A program made the translations under genes and the position numbers. 64,000 bases of DNA from contig OZ252011.1 in NCBI GenBank assembly GCA_965247355.1, positions 1,984,001 through 2,048,000 of the forward strand, in the 5' to 3' direction. Of this stretch, positions 42,228-51,371 are shown piece after piece. The notes under the pieces were generated by a model. It had not been told where the DNA came from and did no database searches. It saw nothing but the letters and a program-made list of their open reading frames with translations. Source of the stretch: RHLJ01 sp965247355 (lineage in GTDB: Bacteria; Bacteroidota; Rhodothermia; Balneolales; Balneolaceae). Position 1 is the stretch's first letter, and the number at the start of each line of letters is the position of its first letter.

Positions 42228-43154
42228 ATGTCACTACTCCTTATCGCAAAAAACCGGGATATGAACCCATGGAAGGAAGCCCTCCTGAAGGTTGATAACA
42301 ATCTGGATATCGAAGTCTGGCCGAGGATAGAAAATAAAGACCGGGTTACTTTTGCAGTGAGTTGGAATCACCCGGAAAAAGTACTGGACGGTTATCCAAA
42401 CCTAAAAGCAGTGACTTCTTTAGGCGCGGGAGTTGATCACCTTTTAAAAGATCAGTCTATTCCGGAAAGTGTCCAGCTCGCACGAGTGATGATTCCTTCC
42501 CTCAAATCACAGATGAGTGAATATGTATTGAATGCGGTTCAAAATTATCGCTTTCATACAGCACGATATGTCGATCAAAAGAAAGAAGCTTACTGGAGTA
42601 AACATGACCCTGTTCCAAAAAAAGATTGTGTAGTCGGAATTATGGGGGTGGGTGAAATAGGTTCTGCTGTGGCAGAATGGTTAATAGTTAACGGGTACAA
42701 GGTTAACGGTTGGTCAAGATCAAAAAAGAATATTGATGGTGTTGAGTGTTTTGATGAACATAGACTGGATGAATTTCTGTCCGCGACAAACATCTTAGTA
42801 TGTCTTCTTCCGCTTACTAACGAAACTGCGGGTATCCTTGAACTAGACTTGTTTAAGAAACTGAAATCTCCGGCTTTTTTGGTTAATGTCGCACGCGGAG
42901 CTCATCTTGTGGAAGAGGATTTAATCTATGCGTTGGATACCGGTGTACTGAAAGGAGCGTGTCTCGATGTATTTGAAGAAGAGCCCTTACCGACAAATCA
43001 CTTATTCTGGAATCGCCCGAATATTATGATTACTCCTCATATTGCCTCAATCACCGATCCTGCAGAAGCAGCTGAACTAATTGTAGAGAATTATAAACGA
43101 AGTCTTTCGGGGATGGAATTATTGAATGAGGTTGAGAGAGATAGGGGGTATTAA
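42228..43154 (+). CDS. D-2-hydroxyacid dehydrogenase (GhrA-like glyoxylate/hydroxypyruvate reductase)
   Basis: 308 residues, GhrA length. The Rossmann loop is GIMGVGEIGSAVAEWL, and the substrate and catalytic residues are seen in SLGAGVDHLL, NVARGAHLVEEDL (Arg) and the C-terminal PHIAS (His). It should reduce glyoxylate or hydroxypyruvate with NAD(P)H. It lies downstream of umuC but is separated by the repeat region, so cotranscription is doubtful. Its last codons overlap the upstream in-frame leader of the next gene, not its likely start. Confidence 0.9.
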   Translation: MSLLLIAKNRDMNPWKEALLKVDNNLDIEVWPRIENKDRVTFAVSWNHPEKVLDGYPNLKAVTSLGAGVDHLLKDQSIPESVQLARVMIPSLKSQMSEYVLNAVQNYRFHTARYVDQKKEAYWSKHDPVPKKDCVVGIMGVGEIGSAVAEWLIVNGYKVNGWSRSKKNIDGVECFDEHRLDEFLSATNILVCLLPLTNETAGILELDLFKKLKSPAFLVNVARGAHLVEEDLIYALDTGVLKGACLDVFEEEPLPTNHLFWNRPNIMITPHIASITDPAEAAELIVENYKRSLSGMELLNEVERDRGY

Positions 43155-43230
43155 GTTACCTTTCCTAAATAATATTATGACCAGGTTTATGTTATCATCA
43201 TCTAACAATAACATGCACATTATACTTAGA

Positions 43231-43980
43231 ATGAAATATTTAAGTATTCTTTCTCTATTCCTTCTTTTTGCTGTGACCTCATGTTCTTCTATAACAGGAA
43301 CAGGTGAATTCAATCAATTAAGAAGTAAAGCAGATGATTCTTCACTTTCAGCAGATCAGCGTGATTTACTATTGTCTAATGCAACTTTACTCGCCTATCA
43401 GGAACAGTTAAAAGATGATTCTACCTTTATTGACTTATCTGATGAGTTAATCAATTTTTATTACGATGTATTGGTTACAGTTGCCACCTCGGAAGACGGA
43501 TCAGAATATGAAGTAACATCTACCCTTAAGTCTTTTTCTTACATCAATCTCTATTCATTAATTGCAAAACCTAAAGCCGATGTTCCATTTATAGAAGTAT
43601 GGCAGGATTCTGTAGCAGAAACCGGGATAAATTCTATTGATGCTATTTTGTCTGAGAAAGGATTCGAGATTTCAGGAATCTTGTTTGGGGACACATTCGT
43701 ATTTGAAAATAAAGTACCAACCAATACGGTTCGAATAGCTGATTTACTAGAAGAAACGAATCATTTTGGATATGCAGAAATTAACAGTTTGATTGGGGAT
43801 GGAGGTACTATAATTGTGGAAAGAAAACGTCAGAGAAATGAGTATTTAAAGGTAACATACGTATTCGGATATGGAGACTGCCCCTCTGGTTGTATCTATC
43901 ACGATTATTATGAATTCCATGTATATACTGATGGAAAAGTGGACTTTATAGGCAAGACTATTAATAGCCCACGGCCTTAA
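43231..43980 (+). CDS. lipoprotein of unknown function
   Basis: 249 residues from the ATG at 43231, chosen because it begins the signal KYLSILSLFLLFAVTSCSS with lipobox TSC. The earlier in-frame start at 43126 would overlap the dehydrogenase gene. No family is recognised. The central part has tyrosine-rich beta-like stretches and a GDCPSGCIYHDYYEF block with two cysteines four residues apart. It converges on crcB, and the two stops overlap by 4 bp. Confidence 0.65.
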   Translation: MKYLSILSLFLLFAVTSCSSITGTGEFNQLRSKADDSSLSADQRDLLLSNATLLAYQEQLKDDSTFIDLSDELINFYYDVLVTVATSEDGSEYEVTSTLKSFSYINLYSLIAKPKADVPFIEVWQDSVAETGINSIDAILSEKGFEISGILFGDTFVFENKVPTNTVRIADLLEETNHFGYAEINSLIGDGGTIIVERKRQRNEYLKVTYVFGYGDCPSGCIYHDYYEFHVYTDGKVDFIGKTINSPRP

Positions 43981-44372
43981 GAAAACAACTTAACCACGCT
44001 ATACCCAATCCAAACAAAAAGAAGGCCCAGCAGTACCTGACCACCAATATTCAGTAAGGCCGCCATCATTTCCCCTTCCCTGCCCAACAAAAATGTATCA
44101 TTGATAAAGGTGGAAAAGGTGGTGAATCCTCCCAGGAAACCTACAAAAATGAACAAGCGAAGCTCGACATTCATCCAGCTTTTTAATTCAAAAAATCCGG
44201 CCAGTAATCCGATCATCAAACAGCCAATAATATTAACTGCAAAGATGCCCAGAGGAAATTGTTCCGGTTTTAGATATTCATCAATTGAAACAGACAAGAG
44301 ATAACGACTGGTTGCCCCTAAGAACCCCCCGGCTCCAACAGAAAGAAGACTAATAAGACTGAAATGACTCAT
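43977..44372 (-). CDS. crcB: fluoride ion exporter CrcB/FluC
   Basis: 131 residues with four membrane segments. Diagnostic blocks are GGFLGATSRYLLS near the N-terminus and FVGFLGGFTTFSTF, which holds the Phe/Thr/Ser pore residues. It works as a dual-topology dimer that exports fluoride. Its start overlaps the stop of a RelE/ParE-type toxin gene by 4 bp, so it is translated behind a toxin-antitoxin pair. No fluoride riboswitch is visible upstream. Confidence 0.92.
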   Translation of the reverse strand: MSHFSLISLLSVGAGGFLGATSRYLLSVSIDEYLKPEQFPLGIFAVNIIGCLMIGLLAGFFELKSWMNVELRLFIFVGFLGGFTTFSTFINDTFLLGREGEMMAALLNIGGQVLLGLLFVWIGYSVVKLFS

Positions 44373-44635
44373 GTAAAAATCCGGTAAATATCTTTTCGGT
44401 TAGCAACCCGAGCAAAAATAACAGTCTCACCTTCAATAAAAACCCCGATTCGTAAATCTCCAACTCTTATTCTGTAAGCATTGGAAAACCCAACTAGCTT
44501 TTTTGCTGATGAGAGCTCAGCTATAGAGCCAATCTCTTTGGTTGTATCAATTGTTTTAAGGATTGCTGATTTGTCTTTAGGACGTTTATTCTTGTCCAGA
44601 TCTTTGGAAAACTTCTTAAGAAACTCAACCTTCAT
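44369..44635 (-). CDS. type II toxin, RelE/ParE superfamily
   Basis: 88 residues. The family pattern is visible in VEFLKKFSKDLDKN at the start and YRIRVGDLRIGVFIEGETVI, then FARVANRKDIYRIF at the end. Basic residues in the strand region fit an mRNA interferase of the RelE type. It shares one base with the stop of the antitoxin gene upstream and overlaps crcB by 4 bp downstream. Confidence 0.85.
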   Translation of the reverse strand: MKVEFLKKFSKDLDKNKRPKDKSAILKTIDTTKEIGSIAELSSAKKLVGFSNAYRIRVGDLRIGVFIEGETVIFARVANRKDIYRIFT

Positions 44636-44835
44636 CAGTTCTTAAGTTTATAACGAACCTCATCTTCAGTAACTTTTTCTGAGGTATCAACTACCTCCTT
44701 CATTAACACCGAAAGCCCAATATCCTCTTTATCTTCTTCGCTTAGAACTTTTAACTCAATCCCATGTTGTTCCAACAACCGAGTAATAAATTCTAATTCC
44801 TCTTTATTCTTAGGATGTACAACTATTGAGCTCAT
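44635..44835 (-). CDS. putative antitoxin of the RelE/ParE pair
   Basis: 66 residues, acidic and partly coiled. It has an N-terminal beta-like strand (SSIVVHPKNKEELEF), a helix (ITRLLEQHGIELKVLSEED) and a flexible tail that would wrap the toxin. It is identified mainly by position directly upstream of the toxin, with a one-base overlap. Antitoxins of this length without a clear DNA-binding domain are common in this group. Confidence 0.75.
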   Translation of the reverse strand: MSSIVVHPKNKEELEFITRLLEQHGIELKVLSEEDKEDIGLSVLMKEVVDTSEKVTEDEVRYKLKN

Positions 44836-44856
44836 GACTTACTCTTTTTTAGTTCT

Positions 44857-45945
44857 TCAGACTTCTACCGAATGTACCCAGCCATGGCGATCTTCTACTT
44901 TGCCGTACTGGATTCCGGTAATCTCATCAAATAAACGTTGGGCAAAATCACCGATCTTACCGCTACCAATTTGAATAGTTTTTCCGTTGTGTTCAATCGT
45001 GCCTACCGGAGAAATAACAGCCGCAGTTCCGGAACCGAATACTTCTTTAAGAGATCCGTTTTCTGAAGCTTCAAATACTTCATCAATGGAAATCTTACGT
45101 TCTTCCACCTTATAGCCCCATTCATCAGCAAGAGCTGTAACAGAACGACGTGTAACTCCGGCTAATACTGAGCCGGTTAATTTCGGAGTAACTAAAGTAT
45201 CGCCAATCAGGAAATGAATATTCATCGTACCCACTTCTTCGATGTATTTATTTTCGATGGCATCCAGCCAAAGTACCTGAGTATAACCTTCCTGTTGTGC
45301 TTTTCTGGCGGGAAGGAAGCTTGCTGCATAATTACCAGCAGTTTTAGCTTCGCCGGTTCCACCTTTCACAGCACGAACATATCCATTTGGTGTAGTCAGA
45401 GATACCGGATTGAAACCTTCTGCGTAATACGCTCCCACAGGAGATGTGATGATGTAATAGCTGTACACATCCGATACCCGAGCTGCCAGATAATCATCGC
45501 TGGCATAAATAACAGGACGTATGTACATCGCAGTACCTGATTTTTTAGGAATCCATTTTTTATCCAGCCGAATGAGACCTTCCAATGCTGCGATAAACGT
45601 TTCGTAATCCGTTTCCGGAATACACATTCTTCGGGCTGATTTATTAAAACGCTCGAAGTGAACATCAGGACGAAAAATATTTACCGTATTTTCATCCACA
45701 TAAAAAGCTTTCATCCCTTCAAACACAGCCTGACCGTAATGCATCACATTCAATGCCGGAGTAATCTCAATTTTACCAAACGGTTTAATGGTTGGCTGGC
45801 CCCATACTCCATCGCGGAATTCCATTTCGAACATATGGTCTCCGAAGAGTCTTCCGAATTGTAAATTATCGAAATCTACTTCACCGATTCTGCTGTATTC
45901 GGCTTCTTCTATTTTTATAGCTGGTTTTGTCAATGTCTCGTTCAT
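44857..45945 (-). CDS. ilvE: branched-chain amino acid aminotransferase
   Basis: 362 residues, class IV PLP fold, type II (longer) BCAT. Recognisable blocks are FGRLFGDHMFEMEFRDGVWG, the PLP Lys in EAKTAGNYAASF, and the phosphate-binding GSGTAAVISPVG. It interconverts leucine, isoleucine and valine with their keto acids. It lies just upstream of the toxin-antitoxin pair but is likely a separate unit. Confidence 0.95.
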   Translation of the reverse strand: MNETLTKPAIKIEEAEYSRIGEVDFDNLQFGRLFGDHMFEMEFRDGVWGQPTIKPFGKIEITPALNVMHYGQAVFEGMKAFYVDENTVNIFRPDVHFERFNKSARRMCIPETDYETFIAALEGLIRLDKKWIPKKSGTAMYIRPVIYASDDYLAARVSDVYSYYIITSPVGAYYAEGFNPVSLTTPNGYVRAVKGGTGEAKTAGNYAASFLPARKAQQEGYTQVLWLDAIENKYIEEVGTMNIHFLIGDTLVTPKLTGSVLAGVTRRSVTALADEWGYKVEERKISIDEVFEASENGSLKEVFGSGTAAVISPVGTIEHNGKTIQIGSGKIGDFAQRLFDEITGIQYGKVEDRHGWVHSVEV

Positions 45946-46010
45946 AATTCTCTAAGTCTTTCTACTAACATGGGGGCTGGTTAATATAACCTATTTTAGC
46001 ATCCCATTCA

Positions 46011-48812
46011 TCATCCTGTGCTCTGCATAGCCGCAGCAATACCGTTTATATTCAGAAAGATTAATTCGGTCAATTCTGCTTTCTCTTCGTCCGTTTTTAC
46101 ATCATCCCAACGTTTCAGTAATTCCGACTGAATGATATTCAGCGGATATGTGAATGGATTCCGGAATAGAATAGAGCGTTGGATCACAGGATTATGATCC
46201 AGAATTTTCTCAGTTCCGGCAATTGTGGTAATTCCATCTATTGCCAACTTAAGATCACCTGTGATTTTTTCATGGAAATAATGGTCTTCAGGATCATTAT
46301 AAATCACTGAAGTTGGAATATGGGTACGGGCGATTTCCCGCTGAGAATTATTCATCACCGTGTAAAAGAATCTCCACTCTTTTTGCCATCGAGTAATAAT
46401 CTCTTTTGCATCCGGATACTTTTCGAAAATAGTCGCTAATCCTTTTCCGATTCCATACCAACCCGGCACATTATAGCGAACCTGGGTCCAGGCAAATACC
46501 CATGGGATTGCTCTCAACCCTGAGAAATCAAGTTTTCCTCCTGCTCCCCGGGAAACCGGTCGGGATGCAATTGGAAGTTTACCAATATGTTCAATAGGTG
46601 TGATTCCTGAATACCAATCCCAGAATTTTTCATCGTCAATCAAATTCCGGTAAGCATCCATGGTAGTTGAAGCAAGTTCCTGCATCATATCCCATTCGTA
46701 GTTGGAATCGCTGAGGTAACCCGGTTTATCTTTCTGAGCCATGGTAACCTGAACCATCGCATTTACCAACTGCTCAAGATGGCGATGTGCAATCGAAGTG
46801 AGTGAATATCTGAATGAAATTACCTCACCCTGCTCGGTAAAACGAATCCTACCGTTATTAGCTACCGGTGGCATCGCTACAATTGCTTTATTAGACTGTC
46901 CGCCACCACGACCTACCGTACCACCTGTACCGTGAAATAATCTAAAGTCGATCTCATACTTTCTGCACACAATTCCTAAATCGTACTGAGCTTTGTTGAG
47001 TGCCCAGTTGGCCATCCAGTAGCCACCATCTTTGTTACTATCAGAGTACCCCAGCATAATTTCCTGGAAGTTACCGCGAGCTTCAATTTGTTTTGCAAAC
47101 ATCTCGTGCTCAAACATCTCTGACATGATTTGACTGCTGGCTCCTAAATCCTCAATAGTTTCAAACAGAGGGACCACATCCAGCGAAGTTTCTACTTTAC
47201 CATCGATGTAACTCCAGAGCCCGAGCTCTTTGGCTATGATCAGCACTTCGAGCATATCGCTTACCCCGTGTGTCATACTGATGATATAGCTTCCAAAGGA
47301 ATTCGGATCGAGCGAAATCATATCCCGTATTTCTTCAAAAACGGTCATTACTTTACTTGCTACCTCAGAACGTTCACTCTTAAACGGACTTAACGGTCGA
47401 GGATTTTGAAGCTCTTTCACCAATACTTCGATCTTTTCTTCCTCAGAGAGCTTGGTGTATCCTTCAATAACTTTTCCCTTACTGAGTAACTCTTCTACCG
47501 TTTCTTCATGCAAGCGGCTATGCTGGCGGATATCAAGCGATGTAAGATGGAAACCGAACGTCTTGGCACAAATCAGTAAGTCCTGAAGACGGCCTTGTTC
47601 ACTTAATCCAACAAGATTATTCTCAATCAGACTGTTTCGGATAAGCTCCAGATCATGTACAAAGTCAGCTGAAGTATATTTCAAAGCTGTTTTCAGTACA
47701 ATACTTTTCTCTTTAGATGTAGCATCCAGTTGTTCCTGAATGTATTGCATCATATGTGTGAGTTTACGGCGATACGGCTCTCTTTGGTATCGTCTTTCGT
47801 AGAGGTCGCTTAGTGGGTTTGCCGTTTCCTCATCCCGAAGAGAAAGTCTCAGATCATCTGAAATTTTCGTCTCTTTGTAAGAAACACTAAGATAACGGCG
47901 CAGATGATCCAGCTTCTTCAGATAGGTAGTCAAAGCCGTTTTACGCTGTTCCAACATCGTTTTCCAGGTCACGGAAGAGGTTACATTTGGATTTCCATCT
48001 CGATCACTTCCAATCCATGAGCGATATTTTAGCACAATCGGGATATCCCCGGATTCTCCATAATAGGTTTCGAGCGCCAATCGGATATCACGATATAAAC
48101 TTGGCACCACATCCCAGATCGTATGGGTAAAAAAGAAAAGTCCGTTTTCCACTTCGTCTTCTACCGACATACGTTCAGCTCGCACTTCATCGGTCATCAG
48201 AAGCAGCTTCATCTGATTTAAAATCTCTTTTTTGAGATGCTTTTTTTCATCTTCCGTATGTGAGTCACTACCCACATCCGCAATCATAGTACTGATTTCG
48301 TGCTGCTTGGTTAGCACACTTCGGCGACGAGCTTCGGTTGGATGCGCCGTAATGGTTGGCTGGATATCCATCGTCTCAAAAACCCCAATTGCCTGCTCTA
48401 AAGAATAGCCGGCTTTCTTCATTTTATGGACGGCTTCCAGAATACTTTCATTCCTTGGACTTTCCGGTGTTTCCTCGAATTCCCGCTTTCTGTTGATCCG
48501 GCTTATCTCATGCTGTTCTAAAGAATTTATCAGATGAAAAAAGGTCGTATAAATCCGAAGATATTCTTTGATCTCTTTAGTCGGAATATCTTTAACCAGC
48601 TTCTTAAGCTGATCCAGCATCTCTTCATTGCCTCCGTCCAGTGCTTCTTTACTGTTTAGAGGAAACTCTCCAAGGATTTTTATGAACTCTTCTCCGGAAC
48701 GCTCTGCACTTAGTTGTTCAAGAATTTCTGTTAGGGTAGTAATATGATTTGCAAGATTCTCACTGATGTTACTTTTTTCAGAGAGTTCTTTTACGGTCGA
48801 TTCCCAATGCAT
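46011..48812 (-). CDS. ppc: phosphoenolpyruvate carboxylase
   Basis: 933 residues, in the usual range. The catalytic His is in TAHPTEARRRS near residue 157. The other active-site blocks are LGYSDSNKDGGYW, FHGTGGTVGRGGG and SRPVSRGAGGK. The C-terminal NGIAAAMQSTG is the family ending and includes the allosteric Asn. It makes oxaloacetate from PEP and bicarbonate to refill the citric acid cycle. Monocistronic. Confidence 0.96.
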   Translation of the reverse strand: MHWESTVKELSEKSNISENLANHITTLTEILEQLSAERSGEEFIKILGEFPLNSKEALDGGNEEMLDQLKKLVKDIPTKEIKEYLRIYTTFFHLINSLEQHEISRINRKREFEETPESPRNESILEAVHKMKKAGYSLEQAIGVFETMDIQPTITAHPTEARRRSVLTKQHEISTMIADVGSDSHTEDEKKHLKKEILNQMKLLLMTDEVRAERMSVEDEVENGLFFFTHTIWDVVPSLYRDIRLALETYYGESGDIPIVLKYRSWIGSDRDGNPNVTSSVTWKTMLEQRKTALTTYLKKLDHLRRYLSVSYKETKISDDLRLSLRDEETANPLSDLYERRYQREPYRRKLTHMMQYIQEQLDATSKEKSIVLKTALKYTSADFVHDLELIRNSLIENNLVGLSEQGRLQDLLICAKTFGFHLTSLDIRQHSRLHEETVEELLSKGKVIEGYTKLSEEEKIEVLVKELQNPRPLSPFKSERSEVASKVMTVFEEIRDMISLDPNSFGSYIISMTHGVSDMLEVLIIAKELGLWSYIDGKVETSLDVVPLFETIEDLGASSQIMSEMFEHEMFAKQIEARGNFQEIMLGYSDSNKDGGYWMANWALNKAQYDLGIVCRKYEIDFRLFHGTGGTVGRGGGQSNKAIVAMPPVANNGRIRFTEQGEVISFRYSLTSIAHRHLEQLVNAMVQVTMAQKDKPGYLSDSNYEWDMMQELASTTMDAYRNLIDDEKFWDWYSGITPIEHIGKLPIASRPVSRGAGGKLDFSGLRAIPWVFAWTQVRYNVPGWYGIGKGLATIFEKYPDAKEIITRWQKEWRFFYTVMNNSQREIARTHIPTSVIYNDPEDHYFHEKITGDLKLAIDGITTIAGTEKILDHNPVIQRSILFRNPFTYPLNIIQSELLKRWDDVKTDEEKAELTELIFLNINGIAAAMQSTG

Positions 48813-48887
48813 CTGCTACTTCAAGTCTTAATTAGTCTTTCTTCTAAATGAGTGAAGCTTGAATGTAACTAATAATTACCGCTTTTT

Positions 48888-49907
48888 TTACTCAATCTGA
48901 GTGAGAATCCAACCAATTAAGTTAGCAAACATTGGATACCACTCCCTTGTTTCAACATTTCTTAAGTTATGATCAGCTTTTGGTACCACTACAATTTCAT
49001 AACTGCTGTTTCCTCCTTCCTTCATTTCTCTCTCTATGTTTTTGATACTCTCATCCACCGGAACAACCCGGTCCCATTCTCCATATAGGCTCAACCATGG
49101 GATGTTCAGTTGGTCTAATTCTGATACTAAATCTATTCCCATCGAATTGTAAATCGGCATTTTTGGAATATCTGCTGAAAATGGAGGCAATACTCCTCTT
49201 GCCAGTGTGGTTGATTTCTCCCTGATCAGGGAATCAATTCTGATTAGCTCTTCCTCATCCCTATTATCCAGTGCAGTAAACTGTGCCTCCCAAATGGGTA
49301 GAATGACTTCCTGCACAGAATCGCTGATCTGACTCTCCAGTATAGAATTTCGGAATGCATAGTTTCTTGTATAGCCGACTCCTGCAATTGGACCGGACAC
49401 ACTGGTAATAAACTTTACCTTACTGTTTTTGATGGCAATATTCGGAACCAGCCTCCCCCCCTGACTAAAACCCGATGCTACAATCGGAGCATCTTTTAAT
49501 TCCGGCATTTCACTGAGTACATCCACCATTCTGCTGGCATCATCGATATAATCCAGAAAAGTAGTGGATTCATAATCCCCACCTGAATTTCCAACTCCGC
49601 GCTTATCAAACATCAGAGCAGCTAAACCACAATTAGCCATTCTTTTAGAGAGAGATCTTGGAGTTGAACGAAGGATTTCGGCGTTATTTCCTCCACCCGG
49701 CACTAAAATAACTACCGCTTTGGCAGACTGATTTCCCGGCAGATACAATGTTCCTGATAAAGAATCTCCTTTACTTTCAATGATGATATCTCTGGTCGTA
49801 TGTGTTGCCAGTGAATCTGAATATTCTTCAATGCAAGGATATTCCTGAGCCATTAAAGCTATTTGAGAAATACTTAACAAAAGAAGCGCGAAATAAAATT
49901 GAATCAT
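48888..49907 (-). CDS. exported alpha/beta hydrolase
   Basis: 339 residues. A signal peptide ends near LMAQ (residue 20). The oxyanion region AVVILVPGGGNNAE, the nucleophile elbow GFSQGG and a C-terminal His (PKADHNLR) form the expected catalytic set. FDKRGVGNSGGDYEST is typical of the dienelactone hydrolase/S9-like esterase group. The substrate is unknown. A perfect 12-bp inverted repeat lies 10 bp upstream of its start. Confidence 0.86.
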   Translation of the reverse strand: MIQFYFALLLLSISQIALMAQEYPCIEEYSDSLATHTTRDIIIESKGDSLSGTLYLPGNQSAKAVVILVPGGGNNAEILRSTPRSLSKRMANCGLAALMFDKRGVGNSGGDYESTTFLDYIDDASRMVDVLSEMPELKDAPIVASGFSQGGRLVPNIAIKNSKVKFITSVSGPIAGVGYTRNYAFRNSILESQISDSVQEVILPIWEAQFTALDNRDEEELIRIDSLIREKSTTLARGVLPPFSADIPKMPIYNSMGIDLVSELDQLNIPWLSLYGEWDRVVPVDESIKNIEREMKEGGNSSYEIVVVPKADHNLRNVETREWYPMFANLIGWILTQIE

Positions 49908-49917
49908 ATATACTATT

Positions 49918-49947
49918 AATTAAATACTAACCACATAGTATTTAATT
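49918..49947. promoter_or_regulatory. perfect inverted repeat upstream of the hydrolase gene
   Basis: AATTAAATACTA (49918-49929) and TAGTATTTAATT (49936-49947) are perfect 12-bp arms with a 6-bp loop, ACCACA. Placed just upstream of the start on the minus strand, it could be an operator or a leader hairpin. All arms are AT-rich. Confidence 0.5.
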
Positions 49948-50452
49948 ATAAACTTAAAAACTAATTCAAACATCCTCCGTCAAAATTTGTACTCTAAATA
50001 AATTAAACGGCAAGAAAAGTAAATCCGGGAGAAATGCGGTAGGTAGTAATTTGGAGGAAGGAAGTATCCAGTTATAGAAAGAATATCAGCGGGGAGACAT
50101 GTGAACATCTTCATTTCTTCCGGCGATTTTTGGATACTTTTGATCGTTCAAAAGTATCAGGAACTATTTGCACATCTACCTAATTTGTGTAGATCCTTCG
50201 GAGGTAATCGCAGAACAGCTTTCCCTCAAAAAAGTTCGGCATTTGAGCGGAAAAAGAAAGTGCAATGATTCAATGTATCCGAAGGATGAATTATTGACGA
50301 ACCCGCGAAGTATTCATAGCCAATGGATTTTGCCTACTGACGCCTGTCCCGTTGGAGTACGGGAATAACTCAAAAGTATCAGGAACTACTTGCACGTCTA
50401 CCTGTTTGTGTAGATCCTTCGGAGGTATCCACAGAATGACTTAAAAAGAATT
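49948..50452. repeat. gene-free region with palindrome and two direct repeats
   Basis: No gene is seen. It holds a perfect palindrome GATACTTTTGA/TCAAAAGTATC (50133-50143 and 50148-50158). Two direct repeats of about 68 bp, at 50149-50216 and 50371-50438, both run from CAAAAGTATCAGGAACTA through TTTGTGTAGATCCTTCGGAG. The copy spacing is 222 bp. The same core occurs inverted at 42019-42040. The second copy ends about 15 bp before tag. Confidence 0.75.
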
Positions 50453-51016
50453 ATGAAAAAAAGATGCGCATGGGCCGAAGGCCAATTCCAACAATACATC
50501 ACGTACCACGATGAAGAATGGGGAGTCCCGGTTCACGACGACCGCAAACACTTCGAATTTCTGATCCTGGAAGGTGCTCAGGCCGGACTCAGTTGGGCAA
50601 CCATTCTGAAACGACGGGAAGGCTACCGAACTGCCTTTGCAGATTTTGATCCGGAGATAGTAGCGAACTACGGTGAAGATAAAATTCAGGAGTTACTCCA
50701 GTTTGAAGGGATTATTCGGAATAGGCTGAAAGTCCGCGGAGCAGTAACGAATGCCCAACAGTTTCTGGAAGTACAGAAAGAGTTCGGAAGTTTTGATGCC
50801 TACATCTGGAGCTTTGTGGGAGGCAAACCCATTGTGAATTCATGGAAAACTAAGAATGAAGTCCCGGCAACCACTGCTGAATCCGACGCCCTGAGTAAAG
50901 ACTTAAAAAAGCGTGGTTTTAAATTTGTGGGAAGTACCATCATGTACGCCCATATGCAGGCCTGCGGACTGGTAAATGATCACACTGTGGATTGTTTTAG
51001 ATACAAGAAAGTGTAG
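50453..51016 (+). CDS. tag: DNA-3-methyladenine glycosylase I
   Basis: 187 residues, matching E. coli Tag in length. The zinc ligands C5, H19, H177 and C181 line up with the structural zinc site of Tag. The block YHDEEWGVPVHDDRKHFEFL and the WATIL and Trp-rich pocket are conserved. It removes 3-methyladenine from alkylated DNA. It stands alone behind a repeat region and ends in an AT-rich hairpin. Confidence 0.95.
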   Translation: MKKRCAWAEGQFQQYITYHDEEWGVPVHDDRKHFEFLILEGAQAGLSWATILKRREGYRTAFADFDPEIVANYGEDKIQELLQFEGIIRNRLKVRGAVTNAQQFLEVQKEFGSFDAYIWSFVGGKPIVNSWKTKNEVPATTAESDALSKDLKKRGFKFVGSTIMYAHMQACGLVNDHTVDCFRYKKV

Positions 51017-51017
51017 G

Positions 51018-51041
51018 AATTTTAGTGAAACTAAAATTTTT
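51018..51041 (+). terminator. AT-rich terminator-like hairpin after tag
   Basis: AATTTTAGT and ACTAAAATT form a 9-bp stem around GAA, followed by TTT, directly behind the tag stop. Low GC makes it weaker than the other terminators here. Confidence 0.55.
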
Positions 51042-51140
51042 CCAAAGCCTCTGATTTAAATTGCTTTAGAGAAATTTATTCCAGATTCTTGTTTGGATAA
51101 TATTATGTTAGCCTGCTACCTTTAAATACACATATCGTAA

Positions 51141-51356
51141 ATGAAAATGGATCCAGAAAATTTAATTGGACGTCATGTCAAGATTATTAAAACGAACCAT
51201 AGAACTGAGGAAGCCAAATATTATATACTTCAAGATTATTTTGGGTCGAGCCCCTATAGAGCTATACTAAAAGAAATAAATGGAAAGGAAAAAATAGAAC
51301 TGCCTTTACCTAAAGTTATAGAAGCGATAAAAAATAGTAAGACGATAAAATATTAA
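51141..51356 (+). CDS. small protein of unknown function
   Basis: 71 residues, basic and without a signal or membrane segment. It has a beta-rich look (IGRHVKIIKTNHRTEEAKYY, then YRAILKEINGKEKIELPL). Local G+C is clearly lower than that of the neighbours. It stands 15 bp before the next gene and shares its AT-rich character, so the two may be a unit. No family is recognised. Confidence 0.5.
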   Translation: MKMDPENLIGRHVKIIKTNHRTEEAKYYILQDYFGSSPYRAILKEINGKEKIELPLPKVIEAIKNSKTIKY

Positions 51357-51371
51357 TACCCTCAAATAAGT

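Noticed and set aside
44373..44856. Fluoride riboswitch upstream of crcB
   Set aside because: The region upstream is coding for the toxin and antitoxin; no fluoride aptamer motif is visible.
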